DNA of 64,000 nt, taken from assembly GCF_016920785.2 (NCBI RefSeq), contig NW_024609846.1, positions 83,151,816 to 83,215,815 on the forward strand. Direction: 5' to 3'. Position numbers and translations under genes: made by a program. Below are positions 13,201-24,045 of the stretch, piece by piece (the stretch's first letter is position 1; each line of letters begins with the position of its first letter). Source of the stretch: Ixodes scapularis (lineage: Eukaryota > Arthropoda > Arachnida > Ixodida > Ixodidae). The notes below the pieces were generated by a model. It saw only the letters and a list, made by a program, of their open reading frames with translations. It was not told the origin of the DNA and made no database searches.

Positions 13201-14424
13201 CTCAATGGTGTGCATACATGTAAAATGGGCCGTGCAGCATTTTTTTACCTTCAGTTCAATAAATACCGCTAAGTTGTAATCCCTGACGTTGATAACTTGC
13301 AAAAGCATCCATTAGTTTGCCCCTCCGAGATATGGGAGACAGTCGAAAGAAAGAAATGAAACAGCTTTCCCCTCCTCAACTCGCAATTAGAACTATCAGC
13401 CACGTGATCTGATCCTAATATATGCAGCGTCAGTGTTTATCATAGTCATAAGCAGGGTTGCCAAAGCAGAGCATGGGCTAATCTTCAGATATAGTTTTAG
13501 TTGGGCTATAATGGGGCCCGAGCCCCACTAAAGCGACAAACAGGAACAAACGACAGCGGCTAGCCTTAAACCAGAGTATTTCGCAATTTGACAGGCTTTG
13601 TAGAATAAAGAAGGCTATGCTCAAACACGAGTATCATGCACACGATGGTACCATTTACAGGCTTGTAAACACTCGTGCTAACTTCGCGAGGACCGAACAA
13701 CTCAAAGCCGTATAAAGGTACCATCGCGACCATGCTGCATGTGCCTGAGGCTTGTCGCTTTCGTTTGCTTCTGCTTCTAGCTCTAGTGGGACTCGGGCCC
13801 ATCATAATCTTTGTGTTGAACACGAGCCGTTACCCGAATGTTTGGCGATACTGGTTGTCATGAACCAGAGCATTTGACTCGGGATCATGACAATCGGGTA
13901 CATCATGATGTCACGGAACTCTCAGTGCGAAGTTGTGATTTCATGTGACGTCACGGTATCAACAACGTTAATAGATCTAGCGACGTCCTCAATTGGAATC
14001 GACTTTACGCGGTGAGTCACGTGACGTCACGGGGTCACGTGATGTGACATTACTTGACAGCATGTCTTGACATTATGACGTCACGTGACGATGTGACACA
14101 TGGCTATCCATCGTGCCAATAAGAAAGCGCCGCAAAAAAACCAGGATTTATTATACATTGGAATTCTGTATATGACGATTTGATCAATACTTAGAGGAAT
14201 TCACGTGCCAATTTTTTATTCCCAAATAATAAATTTGTAATACTAACAAAAAAAAATTACCGTGAACCGTTTTGAACCGGTTACCGTTATATTTTTTTCC
14301 GGTTCCGTTCCGGTTCAGTTCCAAGATGGCGGCGAAGATTTCGGTTCGGTTCAGTTCCGGTTCGGCTAAAAATAACGGTTCTGTTCCGGTTTTCGGTTCG
14401 GTTCGGTTCCGGTTCGACACCCTG
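10222..14424. mobile_element. 4.2-kb hAT element, TSD CTCAAGGG
   Basis: Identical CTCAAGGG lies at 10214-10221 and 14425-14432. Left end CAGAGTGTCGAACCG and right end CGGTTCGACACCCTG are inverse copies with one difference. Both ends carry dense GGTTCGGTTC / GGTTCCGGTTC subterminal arrays (about 10235-10350 and 14265-14420). No transposase domain was recognised in the 4.2 kb, so it looks non-autonomous. The interior includes a CRE/E-box cluster near 13.9-14.1 kb, and a segment near 13330-13850 resembling part of 59790-60030. Confidence 0.86.
13905..14100. promoter_or_regulatory. Cluster of TGACGTCA and CACGTG sites
   Basis: Within 200 bases the sequences TGACGTCAC, CACGTGACGTCACG, GTCACGTGATG and GACGTCACGTGACG recur. 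These combine cAMP-response-element-like and E-box cores. They may be factor sites or just a GTCACGTGAC-type tandem repeat inside the hAT element. Confidence 0.35.
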
Positions 14425-15355
14425 CTCAAGGGTGCCCGAAAAAAGCACGTGTACAACACGTGCCGGAACGATTGATGGCGTCCGCCTCAATTATCTCTCT
14501 AACAGTCTTATCTTTGTGCCTAGCGAGAACAGTGGAAGAAGCAAATAATGGTTAACAGAAAAAGAGTATTTGCGGTCCGCGGCGGGGCCACGGATCGGTT
14601 GAGATGTGGTGCGGTGACGCAGTGTGTATCTACGCTGAGGCTCTTGGATTAAATCAGTTGAAAGTAAGCGCTCTGTGGTGTTCTTCTTCTTTCTATGTCT
14701 TGAAGCGCAATCATGTTTTCTCACGCACAATACCAACTCGCCCAACAATCAGCAATGGTAGGAGAGTTCTGAGGGAGACCATATGCGTATTGTGACCTCT
14801 GGTAATTGTGTAAGCACACCGTCCTTAGCACTGGACAGTGATATGAAGCGTTTTTTGTGTCTCTATAAGGTCCTGTTTTGTGGGTTTTCTAAAAATTGTA
14901 AGGGCTGCGCTGGAGCTGGAGTTGCCTGTTATCGCATGTGGCTGGTCAGCCCTCAAGCGAGGTCATCAGGGTGGCTGGTTTGTGTGAATCATTTAGATAT
15001 GTCTGAATCATGAACCATGGGTTCTGTCTGAGTGTCCGGCTATCGGTGACCTAGTGAAGGGGAGGTGTTTCTTTTTTTGGTGGTGAGGGTCTTGAGGTAT
15101 ATGTAACAACGTTCGTTGTTCAAATAAACTACAAACTGTGCTTGAGACTTGTTGTTTTGTTCATTCTTTTTTATCGTTCCGTGTCTCCATTTTCTATGGA
15201 ACTTCTACATTTATTGATATATTTACAGGAGTAAAAATGAAAGGGAAAAAGCATACAGACACAAGTGTATCTATTCATTTTTTATGCATAATATAGTAGG
15301 TATAACTTACACAGAAGCAGAAAAAAAAAAGCACCAATTACCCCCCCCCCCCCCC

Positions 15356-15387
<32 letters not shown>

Positions 15388-15390
<3 letters not shown>

Positions 15391-15654
15391 TGGTGGCGCC
15401 GGCGGCGCGCCGAATTTATTGTGCGGCGGCGGCGGCGGCGTGCTGGCTCTGGGGGTTCCGGCGGCGGCGCAGGGCGGCGAGAGCAAAACAGGCGGCGGCG
15501 GCGGCGCGGCGCGGCGGCGCACAGGTCTACACTGGCCGCAATGGCCGCACTACAAGTCGCGCGCCGCCGACGCCGCCACGAAAGGAAAGGGAGGCGGGAA
15601 GTTATTTGCGCGGGAAAGAAGCTGGGCACCTTTTCGAGGAGATGTGCGAATTAG
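15388..15654 (+). promoter_or_regulatory. GGC-rich leader and probable 5' UTR exon of the DUF4806-like gene
   Basis: A (GGC)n-rich, CpG-rich stretch follows a poly-C/poly-A run and ends at a near-consensus donor (ttag then gtaagtaac, exon end 15654). An acceptor at 15782-15783 lies 24 bases before the MAAS start codon. This is consistent with a CpG-rich transcription start and a non-coding first exon. The long proline/alanine/arginine frames here arise from the triplet repeat and are not treated as proteins. No TATA box was identified, so the start site is a guess. Confidence 0.4.
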
Positions 15655-15783
15655 GTAAGTAACTTTTAATTACTATTCAATGTGCATTTGCAGCGTAGAA
15701 TGAGGAAACTATGTCTCCTAGTGAAGCGTCGGCACAGGTCTGAGGGTAGCCAGGAGTATCTGCTCAAGCTTAATTGTGTTTAG

Positions 15784-17271
15784 TGAAATGTCTTCTTTGT
15801 TGCATAATGGCGGCTTCCGACAGGGCTGCAGGTCGCCTCTTTCGCCGAAATCTTGCCCGACGTGTCAGTGACAGTGTTGCGCTAATTGAGACCTATTCAC
15901 ACTCATCGGAACAAGCAAGCTCTAGCGATTCTAGTGAAAACCACTGTGATGCTGTCTATGAAAAACTAGTAGCATAGGAAAAGAAATAACACCTTTGTGC
16001 TTAGAAGTACCTTTATAAACCTCGGGAATAAAAAAAAAATACTGGGTAAATTACTTGCTATGTGTTTGTTCACATAAGTGCTCTTCCTGTGCAGTGTCCA
16101 AAACACACAAAATAGTTCCTGACTGGAACAATAGCAAATAGAATAAGTGCTCACGACCTCTAACGGTTTTAAGACTGTTCGGTCCTGAGGTCACTTATTT
16201 GTCATTGATTTGTTTTCAGTGAAACTGTGTATTTTTGTGCAGCATTTAAGCAATCCAGTACAACCTCCAGCTCTACACCTCCTTGCCGTAAGGTTGCCAG
16301 TAAAACTGTATAAAAGGAACCTGAGCCTGAAGGTATGAAACCTTTCGGATTGCCTTTGATAGTTGGTTTTAACAATTTTATACAATGCTCCTGTTGATGG
16401 TTCAGGTTTCAGTCGGCACACCTTGGAAATTCTACACATGATCCGGCTGAGGCTTGATAACCTGAATGCCCTGATGGGCACTGTGTTAGAAGCTGTGAAC
16501 AAGCACAAGGAGGACGACGACAACTTCCCCGTTCAGGAGCCAACTGGAAGCTACAACACCTTCATGGAATCTGAGTGCCAACTACAGGCTAGCGAAGCCA
16601 TGAGAAAAAAAGCTGGTAAGTGGAATTATGGAGCATTTGGCTAGATGCCATGGAAGTGCCTGGTATTTATATAAACCTGTTTTTCTGTGACACAGGTAAA
16701 TTGGTTCGTGGGACTCGGAGGGAAGACTGTAGGGGCCACTACTCGTCGACTGCTGGAAGCTCTAATGACCCAAAACGTTGTGGTGAATTTCAGCTGGAAA
16801 GGGCAAAAGGGCAAGGCGAAATTCCAACAACTGCAGTGTGTTGAGCTCATTTACCGTAAGTACACAACACATTATGGCAATGCTTTATTGAAGGAATGGT
16901 GTTTGGAAGTAGTGTTTTTTTCCCCTAAATAACCAATAAATATCTAATATATGCTCTGAAAGCGCACAACAGTTTCACAGTGTGATCAGTTGGCTGGCTA
17001 TAATAATGAAAGTATTTCTGATAATACTCAATCGCCTCAAGGAAGGGATGAGCATACTCATGCCATTGCTGCGATTTCGCCCTATAGCTAGCACTCTGGG
17101 TTTTGGGTGACTAGTAATAGCAAACCTTACAACTTTTCAGAGGCTGTAAAAAGAAACCCCCGTATCACAACGACACGTCACGACATTGAAGAGGTAATCA
17201 AGACGTGGCTACGACACGCGGCGGAGAAGCTCAGGAAGCTTGAGGAATCTGGTCTTGGCAACATCCCCTAA
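15784..17271 (+). CDS. DUF4806-like domain protein, multi-exon, one frame break
   Basis: Spliced plus-strand gene. Proposed exons: 15784-about 15968 (ATG at 15807, MAASDRAAGRLF...), 16243-16287, 16406-16615, 16696-16855 and 17141-17271 (TAA at 17269). Acceptors and donors are good (ttttgtgcag, gccgtaagg, ctggtaagtg, gacacag, accgtaagt, aacttttcag). Phases of 16243-16287 with 16406, and of 16855 with 17141, match. The third exon carries an amphipathic LEILHMIRLRLDNLNALMG stretch. The last two encode NWFVGLGGKTVGATTRRLLE, a GKAKF segment and KRNPR...IEEVIKTWLRHA. This fits the DUF4806 pattern (GG followed by a helix, then GK-aF, then a C-terminal W-L-A helix) as I recall it; function is unknown. 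The junction 16615/16696 is off by one base, beside a seven-A run at 16605-16611. The donor of the first coding exon is unresolved. It may be a host gene, a recent pseudogene or an assembly homopolymer error. Confidence 0.6.
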
Positions 17272-17700
17272 CTTTTTATTAGCATCTATATCCATGTATA
17301 GTGTGCATCTTCTTTAATTCATGCTTATTTTTTTCTTTTCAAGCCCATCTTCAGGTAATACTTGTTTGACCCGCAGCCACAATTACACCACAGAACAAGT
17401 TTTGTTAGTTTGTCATTATCATTTCCAGTTATTTTAGTGTTCAAATTCTAGTATCTTTATCTAATATTTTTTTCTCATTATTTATAATGAATGCCTCTTG
17501 TCTGCAGCTAAATGAGAACTTGTTAGACCAGCAGCTACAATCGCACAACACGAGAAGTGATTATCATTTCGTTATTTTATTTTTCAATTTTAGCACTCTC
17601 GTCTTGTTTGATTTTTATAGTTTCCAGTCATTTTGCTTAGGAGCCCTGACAAGCCGAAATTCATACTTTCTTTGTCTAAATAAAAAAAAATAGAAAAAAA
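17272..17700. other. Probable 3' flank of the DUF4806-like gene
   Basis: AT-rich, without protein-like frames. A possible polyadenylation signal (CTAAATAAA) lies near 17677-17685, and another AATAAA lies near 18021. Confidence 0.35.
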
Positions 17701-17701
17701 A

Positions 17702-17936
17702 ATCTCGAAAGAAGCATTCTAGCACGCTAACAGACCCTTTAAAAATCCCAGTTCTCGTTTCCCGTCTGGGCTCCTCCTTTCGTTTATCTAGGGACGTCGC
17801 AGGAAGCCTTGTCGCTGTCATTCCTCAAGGATTTCCCATGACGTCCCTCCATAACCGAAAGGAGGAGCCCAGATGGGAAACGAGAACCGGGATTTTCAAA
17901 GGGTCCGCTAGCATGCTAGGAATTCTGTTTCGAGAG
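17702..17936. repeat. Foldback MITE, about 80-base arms
   Basis: Inverse arms begin TCTCGAAA and end TTTCGAGA. They share CTAGCA, GGGTC/GACCC, TTCTCGTTTCCC and TGGGCTCCTCCTTTCG blocks with a few mismatches around a central spacer near 17800-17850. Confidence 0.7.
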
Positions 17937-18815
17937 GAAATTATCTTCTTAGGTATTTTTTTTTTAAACAAAAAGTTTGGCCTTTAATTGATCCAGAGTA
18001 CTGTTCTTGCTTGTTCTATTCAATAAATATTTTGGCTGGTACTTTCTGCCTACTCTTCTGTTAAAATAATTATAATTTTTTGTGTGCGTTGGTTTCATGG
18101 TTCTGAAGGAGCCTGCGCAGCATCCATCGCAAGCCAGGTCAGCATTTGCATGGGTGACCCCAAAAAGGCCAGTCAGCTATCAAGCATCGCCTAATGGTAC
18201 TTTTGAGACATGGTGCCCTGACCACATGCAGCAAACATTAAAAAGAATAAGCACCCCAGGTGAATGAAATCAGCTGTATGTTCTCAGCAGTCGTGTCAAA
18301 ATTTGTCACTATATTTTTCATTTTGACTAATTCCGTAAAATTAATTAAGTCAGCTCTTTAAATATTGGTTTAAGAGCTGAACTGTGATTAGCAATGTTGT
18401 AGAGCATCAGGAGAAAGCTACAATTATACTGTTTAAAACAAGGTGTGGTTTCTATAGTCCTGTTTAAAAAACAAAAAATACCTCAGGAATTTTAAAACGC
18501 CCTTTGACCACCGACCTTGCAATAGCGGTCTGTGTGCCTTGGTTCATGGGTGTTTTTTCTTGCCTTTCAAAGAGGACTAGTCAGAGCACACACTGTTGTA
18601 AAAATCATAATCGATCATTTCTTATGACATTCTAGAACTTCAAATACCACTTGAGCTCCTAGACCAATAAATAGAAAGTTGATCAATTAATTTTACCAAT
18701 GAAATAAATAGGGACATTTTCTGAAGATGTCTGCGTCATCATATAGTTGCTTTTATCCGTCTAATGTTTCATTATTTCATGAAATTCGCTGCATGTTATC
18801 TGAGGCACCCTGTAT
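17937..18815. other. No supported feature
   Basis: AT-rich sequence with scattered T/A runs. The plus-strand open frame at 18082-18267 shows no recognisable domain. Confidence 0.4.
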
Positions 18816-18819
18816 ATAT

Positions 18820-19738
18820 ACAGGGTGTTTCACGAAAGGTGGACAAATTCGATATTGTGAAAACTACGCGTCGCAGCAAAAGAAGACATTATTTTCGTCC
18901 TGGGCCAGGGGCCCATTTAAGAAAATTATTAGAGTCGGGGATAATTAGATTGCTCATTTTTTTGCGTAATTAACTTTTTAATATTGGGCATGGTTTCAAT
19001 TAAACAATTGCTCAGCATCGTTGAAAAACACTAAATCGACAAATTCAGAACGATAGAATGCACGCGCAGCATTTTACGGCTTTCTGAAAACAGCACAAAT
19101 TCAACAAGCTTTTAAGTTCCGGTTTGCTATCAGAGCGCTTCTCGGCCCCGACGGCACCGCGCCCCGTAGAGTAATAGTGCAACCAGCCTCTGCTGCGTCG
19201 GGCAATGACAGCGCAGCAAAGGTTGGTTGCACTATTTCTACACGGGGCGCGGTGCCGTCGGGGCCGAGATGCGCTCTGATAGCAAACCTAAACTTAAAAG
19301 CCCGTCGAATTTGTGCTGTTTTTCAGAAAGCCGTAAAATGCTGCGCGTGCATTCTATCGTTCTGCAATTTGTCGATTTCGTGTTTTTCGATGATGCTGAG
19401 CAATTTTTTCATTGAAACCATGCCCAATATTAAAGAGTTAATTATGCAAAAAAATTAGCAATCTAATTATCCCGTTCACGATAAGGAAAGAGGGACATTT
19501 AAGACAAACAGACAAGACAGGCTTTCGCAAAGCCTCTTGTCTGTTTGTCTTAAATGTCCCTCTTTCCTTATCGTGAATTAATAACCAACACGCTCAACCA
19601 TCTACATAATTATCCCGGACTCTAATAATTTTCCTAAATAGGCCCCTGGCCCAGGACGAAAATGACCCGAGTTTTTTTTGTTGCGACGCTTAGTTTTTGC
19701 AATATCGAATTTGTCCACCTTTCGTGGAACACCCTGTA
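18820..19738. repeat. Palindromic MITE, copy 1
   Basis: Termini ACAGGGTGTTTCACG and the inverse CGTGGAACACCCTGT flank a nearly complete palindrome. GGTGGACAAATTCGAT, CTGGGCCAGGGGCCC and CGCGCCCCGTAGAG-type blocks appear in both orientations. TATATA surrounds the ends, so a TA or TATA duplication is plausible. A second copy lies at 44162-44746. A hairpin insertion occupies 19475-19577. Confidence 0.78.
19475..19577. repeat. Perfect 43-base-arm hairpin
   Basis: TTCACGATAAGGAAAGAGGG and the following bases up to 19517 are repeated as an exact reverse complement at 19535-19577, around a 17-base loop. It is absent from the corresponding place in the MITE copy at 44 kb, so it appears to be a later insertion. 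Confidence 0.78.
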
Positions 19739-20272
19739 TATTTCTGAACTTCATTAAGGATCAAACGCTTCCTTGACGATATGCACTGACTGAACCAGTA
19801 GGGTGCCTTTATCCCAGAAAGGTCCCCATGCAGTCCTTAGGGCTGGCAACTCAGGATGTTCTCAGGACATAATGGGTCTGGACAAAAGATCATTTGAGGA
19901 TCATTCGAGACTCTTTCAGGATGTCCTCGGGACTACCCATCATCCTGGACTCGACATCCACAGTACATCCTCAGGATGCCATTGCGTTGACTGGAATTTA
20001 TTTTCCCTCCTTGTGCCCCAATCTCAGGTAAAAAAAAAAAAAAAACTGAGACTGGCGCACAAGGAGGGGAAAATAGGCTTCCTGCTTCTACCCCAGTCTC
20101 GAGTTAAAAAGCAGCATGGTAAATTTCCCCCAGCTCGACTGAGCACTAAGGTAATTTTTGCGATTGCCACAGTCTAAATAGAATACCGTTCGTCTCCTAC
20201 CCCTACCTACCTCACCCCCCGTGGTCAGCGTGTCCCGCATTTCGCTACCAGGAAGGTAGTCACCCTAAGGGA
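19739..20272. other. Repeat fragments, no gene
   Basis: Contains ATCCTCAGGATG-type repeats at 19850-19985 related to those at 3.9 kb, and an imperfect inverted pair (TTTTCCCTCCTTGTGC... with its inverse) around a 15-base A run near 20032. Confidence 0.45.
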
Positions 20273-20510
20273 GATCCACTGGTGGGTCTTTAGAAAATAC
20301 GTTAGCGTGACCCTTGGGAAACGCCACCCCCTTTAGGAAACGCTAACGCTGACCCCTTTTTTGTTTTGGCTTTCTATTTTGCTTCCTCTCAGTTTTTGCT
20401 CTCTTTTTGGTCTCGTTACGGGGTCAGTGTTTGCGTTTCCCAAAGGGGCACGTGCGTGGCGTTTTCCAAGGGTCATGCCAACGCATTTCCTAAAGATCCA
20501 CCGATAGATC
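20273..20510. repeat. MITE with about 45-base inverted ends
   Basis: The left end GATCCACTGGTGGGTCTTTA is matched by the inverse of the right end (TAAAGATCCACCGATAGATC). Both arms continue with ACGTTAGCGTGACCCTTGG-like sequence and GGGGTCAG / CTGACCCC. Confidence 0.65.
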
Positions 20511-20725
20511 TTTCTTTAATTTTTTTTTTTTCTCGGCGGGTTTGCGCAAGACGCAAACTGAGGCGAAGCGGGCTTTTTGAGCCCGCTTCACTTCATCCTG
20601 CGTCTTGCGCTGGCCCGCGTCGGCTTGCCATTTCTTGCGCGGCGTTTCTGCCAGCCGAGCATGACGCTGCTTCCGCTCCTCTGTCTCGTTCGCCTGCAAG
20701 TTCAGATCCGCCCCAGCATCCGCTC

Positions 20726-20820
20726 GCGCATTGGCTTCCGCCAGGTGACGTCACCTCCCTCTCTAATCGCCGCTCCGCGCGCGCATTGGCTTCCACCCTA
20801 TGACGTGGCCTCCCTCTCGC
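20726..20820. promoter_or_regulatory. Tandem pair of inverted-CCAAT plus CRE-like units
   Basis: Two copies of CGCGCATTGGCTTCC followed by TGACGT and a CCTCCCTCTC tract are spaced about 52 bases apart in a CpG-rich stretch. ATTGG is an inverted CCAAT box. This resembles a promoter or LTR enhancer, but no gene is recognised downstream. Confidence 0.35.
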
Positions 20821-21640
20821 CTTTGTCCTTCACTACTCTCCTCCTCTCCACGCGGCGCGCTTCCCTTTCGATTGTTTTGTCCGAAGCTTTTTCCCGTGAC
20901 GTATGTACTGATGCTAATGCGTTAATAGGGAATGGACCTTTTGTAGAAACATCGGTTCGAGTGTAAAGGATTCTAGTACCCTCTCTCTCTTCGTTCTGGC
21001 CAAGCAGAGAGGGAAGATGGTTTCTTTATGTCGACTTCGGGGCAGAAAATAAGATGGGGACAAAGCCGAGTTTGGGGGAGCCGTATCTAGGTGACAGCGC
21101 CTCAATGGGCGAACAGGACGTGGCTGACGTTTTGGGTGTGGAACGGGTGGGAGAGGCCTTGCGCGCGCGTTGTTTTCTCGCCACTTAGTCTCGAACCCAG
21201 TCGCGTGTCTAGGTGGCAGCACATATTCGCCGAAAGGTCCATTGTAGTAGACCGTTTCCGCAGCCCGCTGAGCACCCGGATAGCGCTCCGTAATCCGCCA
21301 CAAGACCTTGAACTATGCAGAGAAGGCTTGCGGCGCACATGCGCAGCTGCGGCGTTTTCTTCGGGAATATAGCGGAGGAGAAAAACGGTCTACTACAACT
21401 CCCTAATAACACCGCACAACAGAACGTTTCTTCAACCACTAAGCAAAAATGAATGCCTGGTTCGCTAGCTGCCACTGTCCCTGATGCCCGTTATGCGTAT
21501 ACCATTCGAAATTCTTTCTGTAACAAAAAGGAATCAGGGCCGCTGGACATACCTATGTGTCAAAACGCAGTCCAGTTGTATGTACTTAGTGTAGAACAAA
21601 ACAAAACTGTGAGATTTTTTTTTTTTTTAATTCTGGAATT
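20821..21640. other. CpG-rich unassigned sequence
   Basis: Moderately GC-rich with several 60-130 codon frames on both strands, none with a recognisable motif. It could hold the start of an unidentified transcription unit. Confidence 0.3.
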
Positions 21641-21644
21641 TTTT

Positions 21645-21770
21645 TTTTGGGGGGGGGGGGGGGGGGACACAGTAGGGGCAAAAGGGGCACGCTTACCAGA
21701 GAGCCGCGAGCCGCACTTGAACCATCGAAGAGCCACATGCGGCTCGCGAGCCGCAGTTTGGCCACCCTTG
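21645..21770. mobile_element. Poly-G tract and hAT-like right end
   Basis: A run of about 17 G is followed by sequence ending GAGCCGCAGTTTGGCCACCC. Its reverse complement, GGGTGGCCAAACTGCGGCTC, resembles termini of hAT-type MITEs. No matching left end was found. Confidence 0.35.
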
Positions 21771-22011
21771 CGATAGGACCCTGCTGCTTCGTGAACGGAT
21801 GTAAGCCGCGTTTCAGCTTACGATGGACCGCAGCGGACGCTACGAGCCATTGCAGCCAATCCAATGCAGTGTGAGTGTCACATGACCTTCGTAAGAGGCG
21901 CAGCAGTGACGTGCAACTCAGGCAAGAAGGTAGAGCAAGGGAAAGGAAGGCAGACGAATCGCTGGAGAGAGGAGGAGGTCTCTCCTCCTCTCCCTCGCCC
22001 TACCTTTTTGA

Positions 22012-22613
22012 GCTGTAACCAACGTTACTAGAACACTCAGTTGGGAAACTCGCCGTCGAAACCTGGGCCGCTGGCGTCCACCGAGACCGAGCTAAATACG
22101 ACAACAGCGCCACTCTTCATCATTTGTCTGTACTGTGGTCACCTCGTGCTTTTAGAAAGCATGTTTTTGCGTAAAAACAAACGGAAAAGACACTTTCTGT
22201 ATGAAATTGATTGGAGTTTAATACAAAATGAAGGGCGCGTGATGTTTTTATAATCTTTTGTTTGCAAGGTTTTGGGAAACAATATTGTTTTATACAACTA
22301 TGCCTCAGCGGTCCTTTCAGGTAGAGCGTCCCGACCTAGGTGCAGTTTAACTTCGGGAGTAATTCTTGGCGCGTCCGCTGGGGAGACGGGGGTGGCACCC
22401 CTGTAACCTATACAGCTGTATCTGTTTCGGCGCCAAAATGGCCGATTAAAGCCAAAATAGAACTGCAGTTCTTCGAGTGGCCGCTATGGGAGAAATGGCG
22501 GCGTTGTGTTCGCCATTAGCTCGGTTCTGGTGGACAGATTGGGGCCACTTTTTCAGAGCAGTCTCCATGGCAGTTTCCCAACTGAGTGGTTCTAGTAACG
22601 TTGGCTGTAACCT
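22012..22613. repeat. Inverted repeat, about 40-base arms
   Basis: GCTGTAACCAACGTTACTAG and following bases (22012-22052) reappear inverted at about 22573-22613 (AGTTTCCCAACTGAG ... CTAGTAACGTTGG) with a few differences. The interval between has no recognised coding. Confidence 0.55.
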
Positions 22614-22984
22614 ACTATAAACCCTTTCTTTAAGGGCGCCGCCGTCTTGAATTGTCGTCACTTCCGGTATGGGCGAAAACATTGTTTTGCCGTCGCCACG
22701 CCAATAGAATGCATTTAGGAGAAAAGCGTAACCGTCACCCTTTCTCGTTTTCTCTTCTATCTATTGTTTTACTACTTGCAGGTTGAAACGTTTTAATATT
22801 TTTCCGTCGCCCATACCGGATATTCCTACTTGGCGGTCGGGGGCGGGCTGCGCTGGATTGACTGGAATGGCTAGTAGAGTCTGCTACCATCAAATGCACA
22901 GTGAAATGGAGCTCAGCTACAAAAAAGGCGAGAGTGTAAACAAACAAAGGCGAACGTTTTATTTGTTTTATTGTAGTGTCTAGC

Positions 22985-24045
22985 GTTACTTCCGACGGAA
23001 CCCGAAATAAAAATTAAAATTACATCCGGCGTAACTTTACCCCAAGGTTTCGAGTTAGGTCCGACGTAACCCAATATGAAAATTAAAGTTACGTCCGACG
23101 GAACTCGAAATAAAAATTAAAGTTACGTCCGATTGAACTCGCAATAACGAGTGAAATTACGACGTCCGACGGAACCCGAAATAAAACTGAGTTAAAGTTA
23201 CGTCCTGTGTAACCTACGCTACCTACGCGCATGTTTCGCTTTACGGCCGATACATGACGTAAATACAAAACTATCGTGAACTATATTACTGCGTTACGTC
23301 CGATGCAGCATTCGTGAATCGGTTAAAATCTCAAATTTATCCGTACCTTTAGCTTTTTAGAAAGTGCTGGAGTGTGTTCTTCGCACATCGAGGCTGCTGA
23401 GGCCCGTCACATACATTTTTTTTCCTTTTTCTTCTTCCTCTCCTTTAAGACAATATATTGCATTTTTTTTCGATATCGAAACTCTTCTTGCTATCTTTGC
23501 CACGTTTTTTTTTTTTTTTTTTTTCACCTGCTTGTAGCCCTTGCTGACTCGGGCTGACAGCAAGGTTGATATGGCTAAAGGCCGAGGGTCAATTGCCATT
23601 CTCACACCCGGATGGCACCCTCGAAACAGCTCTTTATTTAAGACAATCTGGAAGAAAACACTGAAAACACTAGTGCGCTTGGCGACTTGAGTAGTACGTG
23701 AAGATTGTGCCAGTTTTCAACAAGTCTGCAGGAAACCCTGCTGCTGTAAACGACACGTTCGTATCACAGTAATTGCTTCGAACATCCGCAATTCTCAGAA
23801 AAAGACGAGAAAAAAAAAAAAAAAAAGATAATGTGGCGGGCATTTGTACCTGGAGGTACTGGTGAAGTCGCGATTTTAACCAATTAACGAATGCTGCATC
23901 GGACGTAACGTAGTAATAATTCACGATATGTTCGTGTTTACGTCATGTATCGGCCATAATGCGTAACATTCAATAAGGTTGCGTTGGACGCAGGACGTAA
24001 CTTTAACTTTTATTTCCGTCGGAAGGTAACTTTCATTTTCATTTC
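22985..24045. repeat. Foldback-like element with tandem-repeat arms
   Basis: The left arm (about 22985-23330) contains at least five diverged tandem units of the type GTTACGTCCGACGGAACTCG plus an A-rich AAATAAAAATTAAA. The right arm (about 23885-24045) holds the inverse (GGACGTAAC, TTTTATTTCCGTCGGA). CGATACATGACGTAAA and GATGCAGCATTCGT are also mirrored. The ends abut the 3' tail of the LINE at 24055. Confidence 0.6.

Larger units (their letters stand above)
9885..15213 (+). mobile_element. Penelope-like element, right (plus) copy, split by hAT
   Basis: Plus-oriented partner of the left copy. Linker sequence ISHNFILEAERFGVNLVF-like lies at about 10110-10165, and GGTGGTCCTCAAGGG leads to the hAT insertion site at 10221. 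The copy resumes at 14425 with GTGCCCGAAAAAAGCACG. It continues through 3' sequence mirrored in the left copy (VACYRMWLVS-type frame near 14925, GAGGGTCTTGAGG near 15090, CGTTCGTTGTTCAAATAAAC near 15115) to about 15213. Many stops make it defective. Confidence 0.62.

Noticed and set aside
15282..15662. Long alanine/proline/arginine-rich open frames on both strands
   Set aside because: Produced by the (GGC)n repeat and adjacent C/A runs; no domain, and frames mirror each other on the two strands.
16406..16615. Use of the second acceptor (ttcag at 16412) for the third coding exon
   Set aside because: It would put the exon out of phase with the 16243-16287 exon, whereas the acceptor at 16405 keeps the frame.
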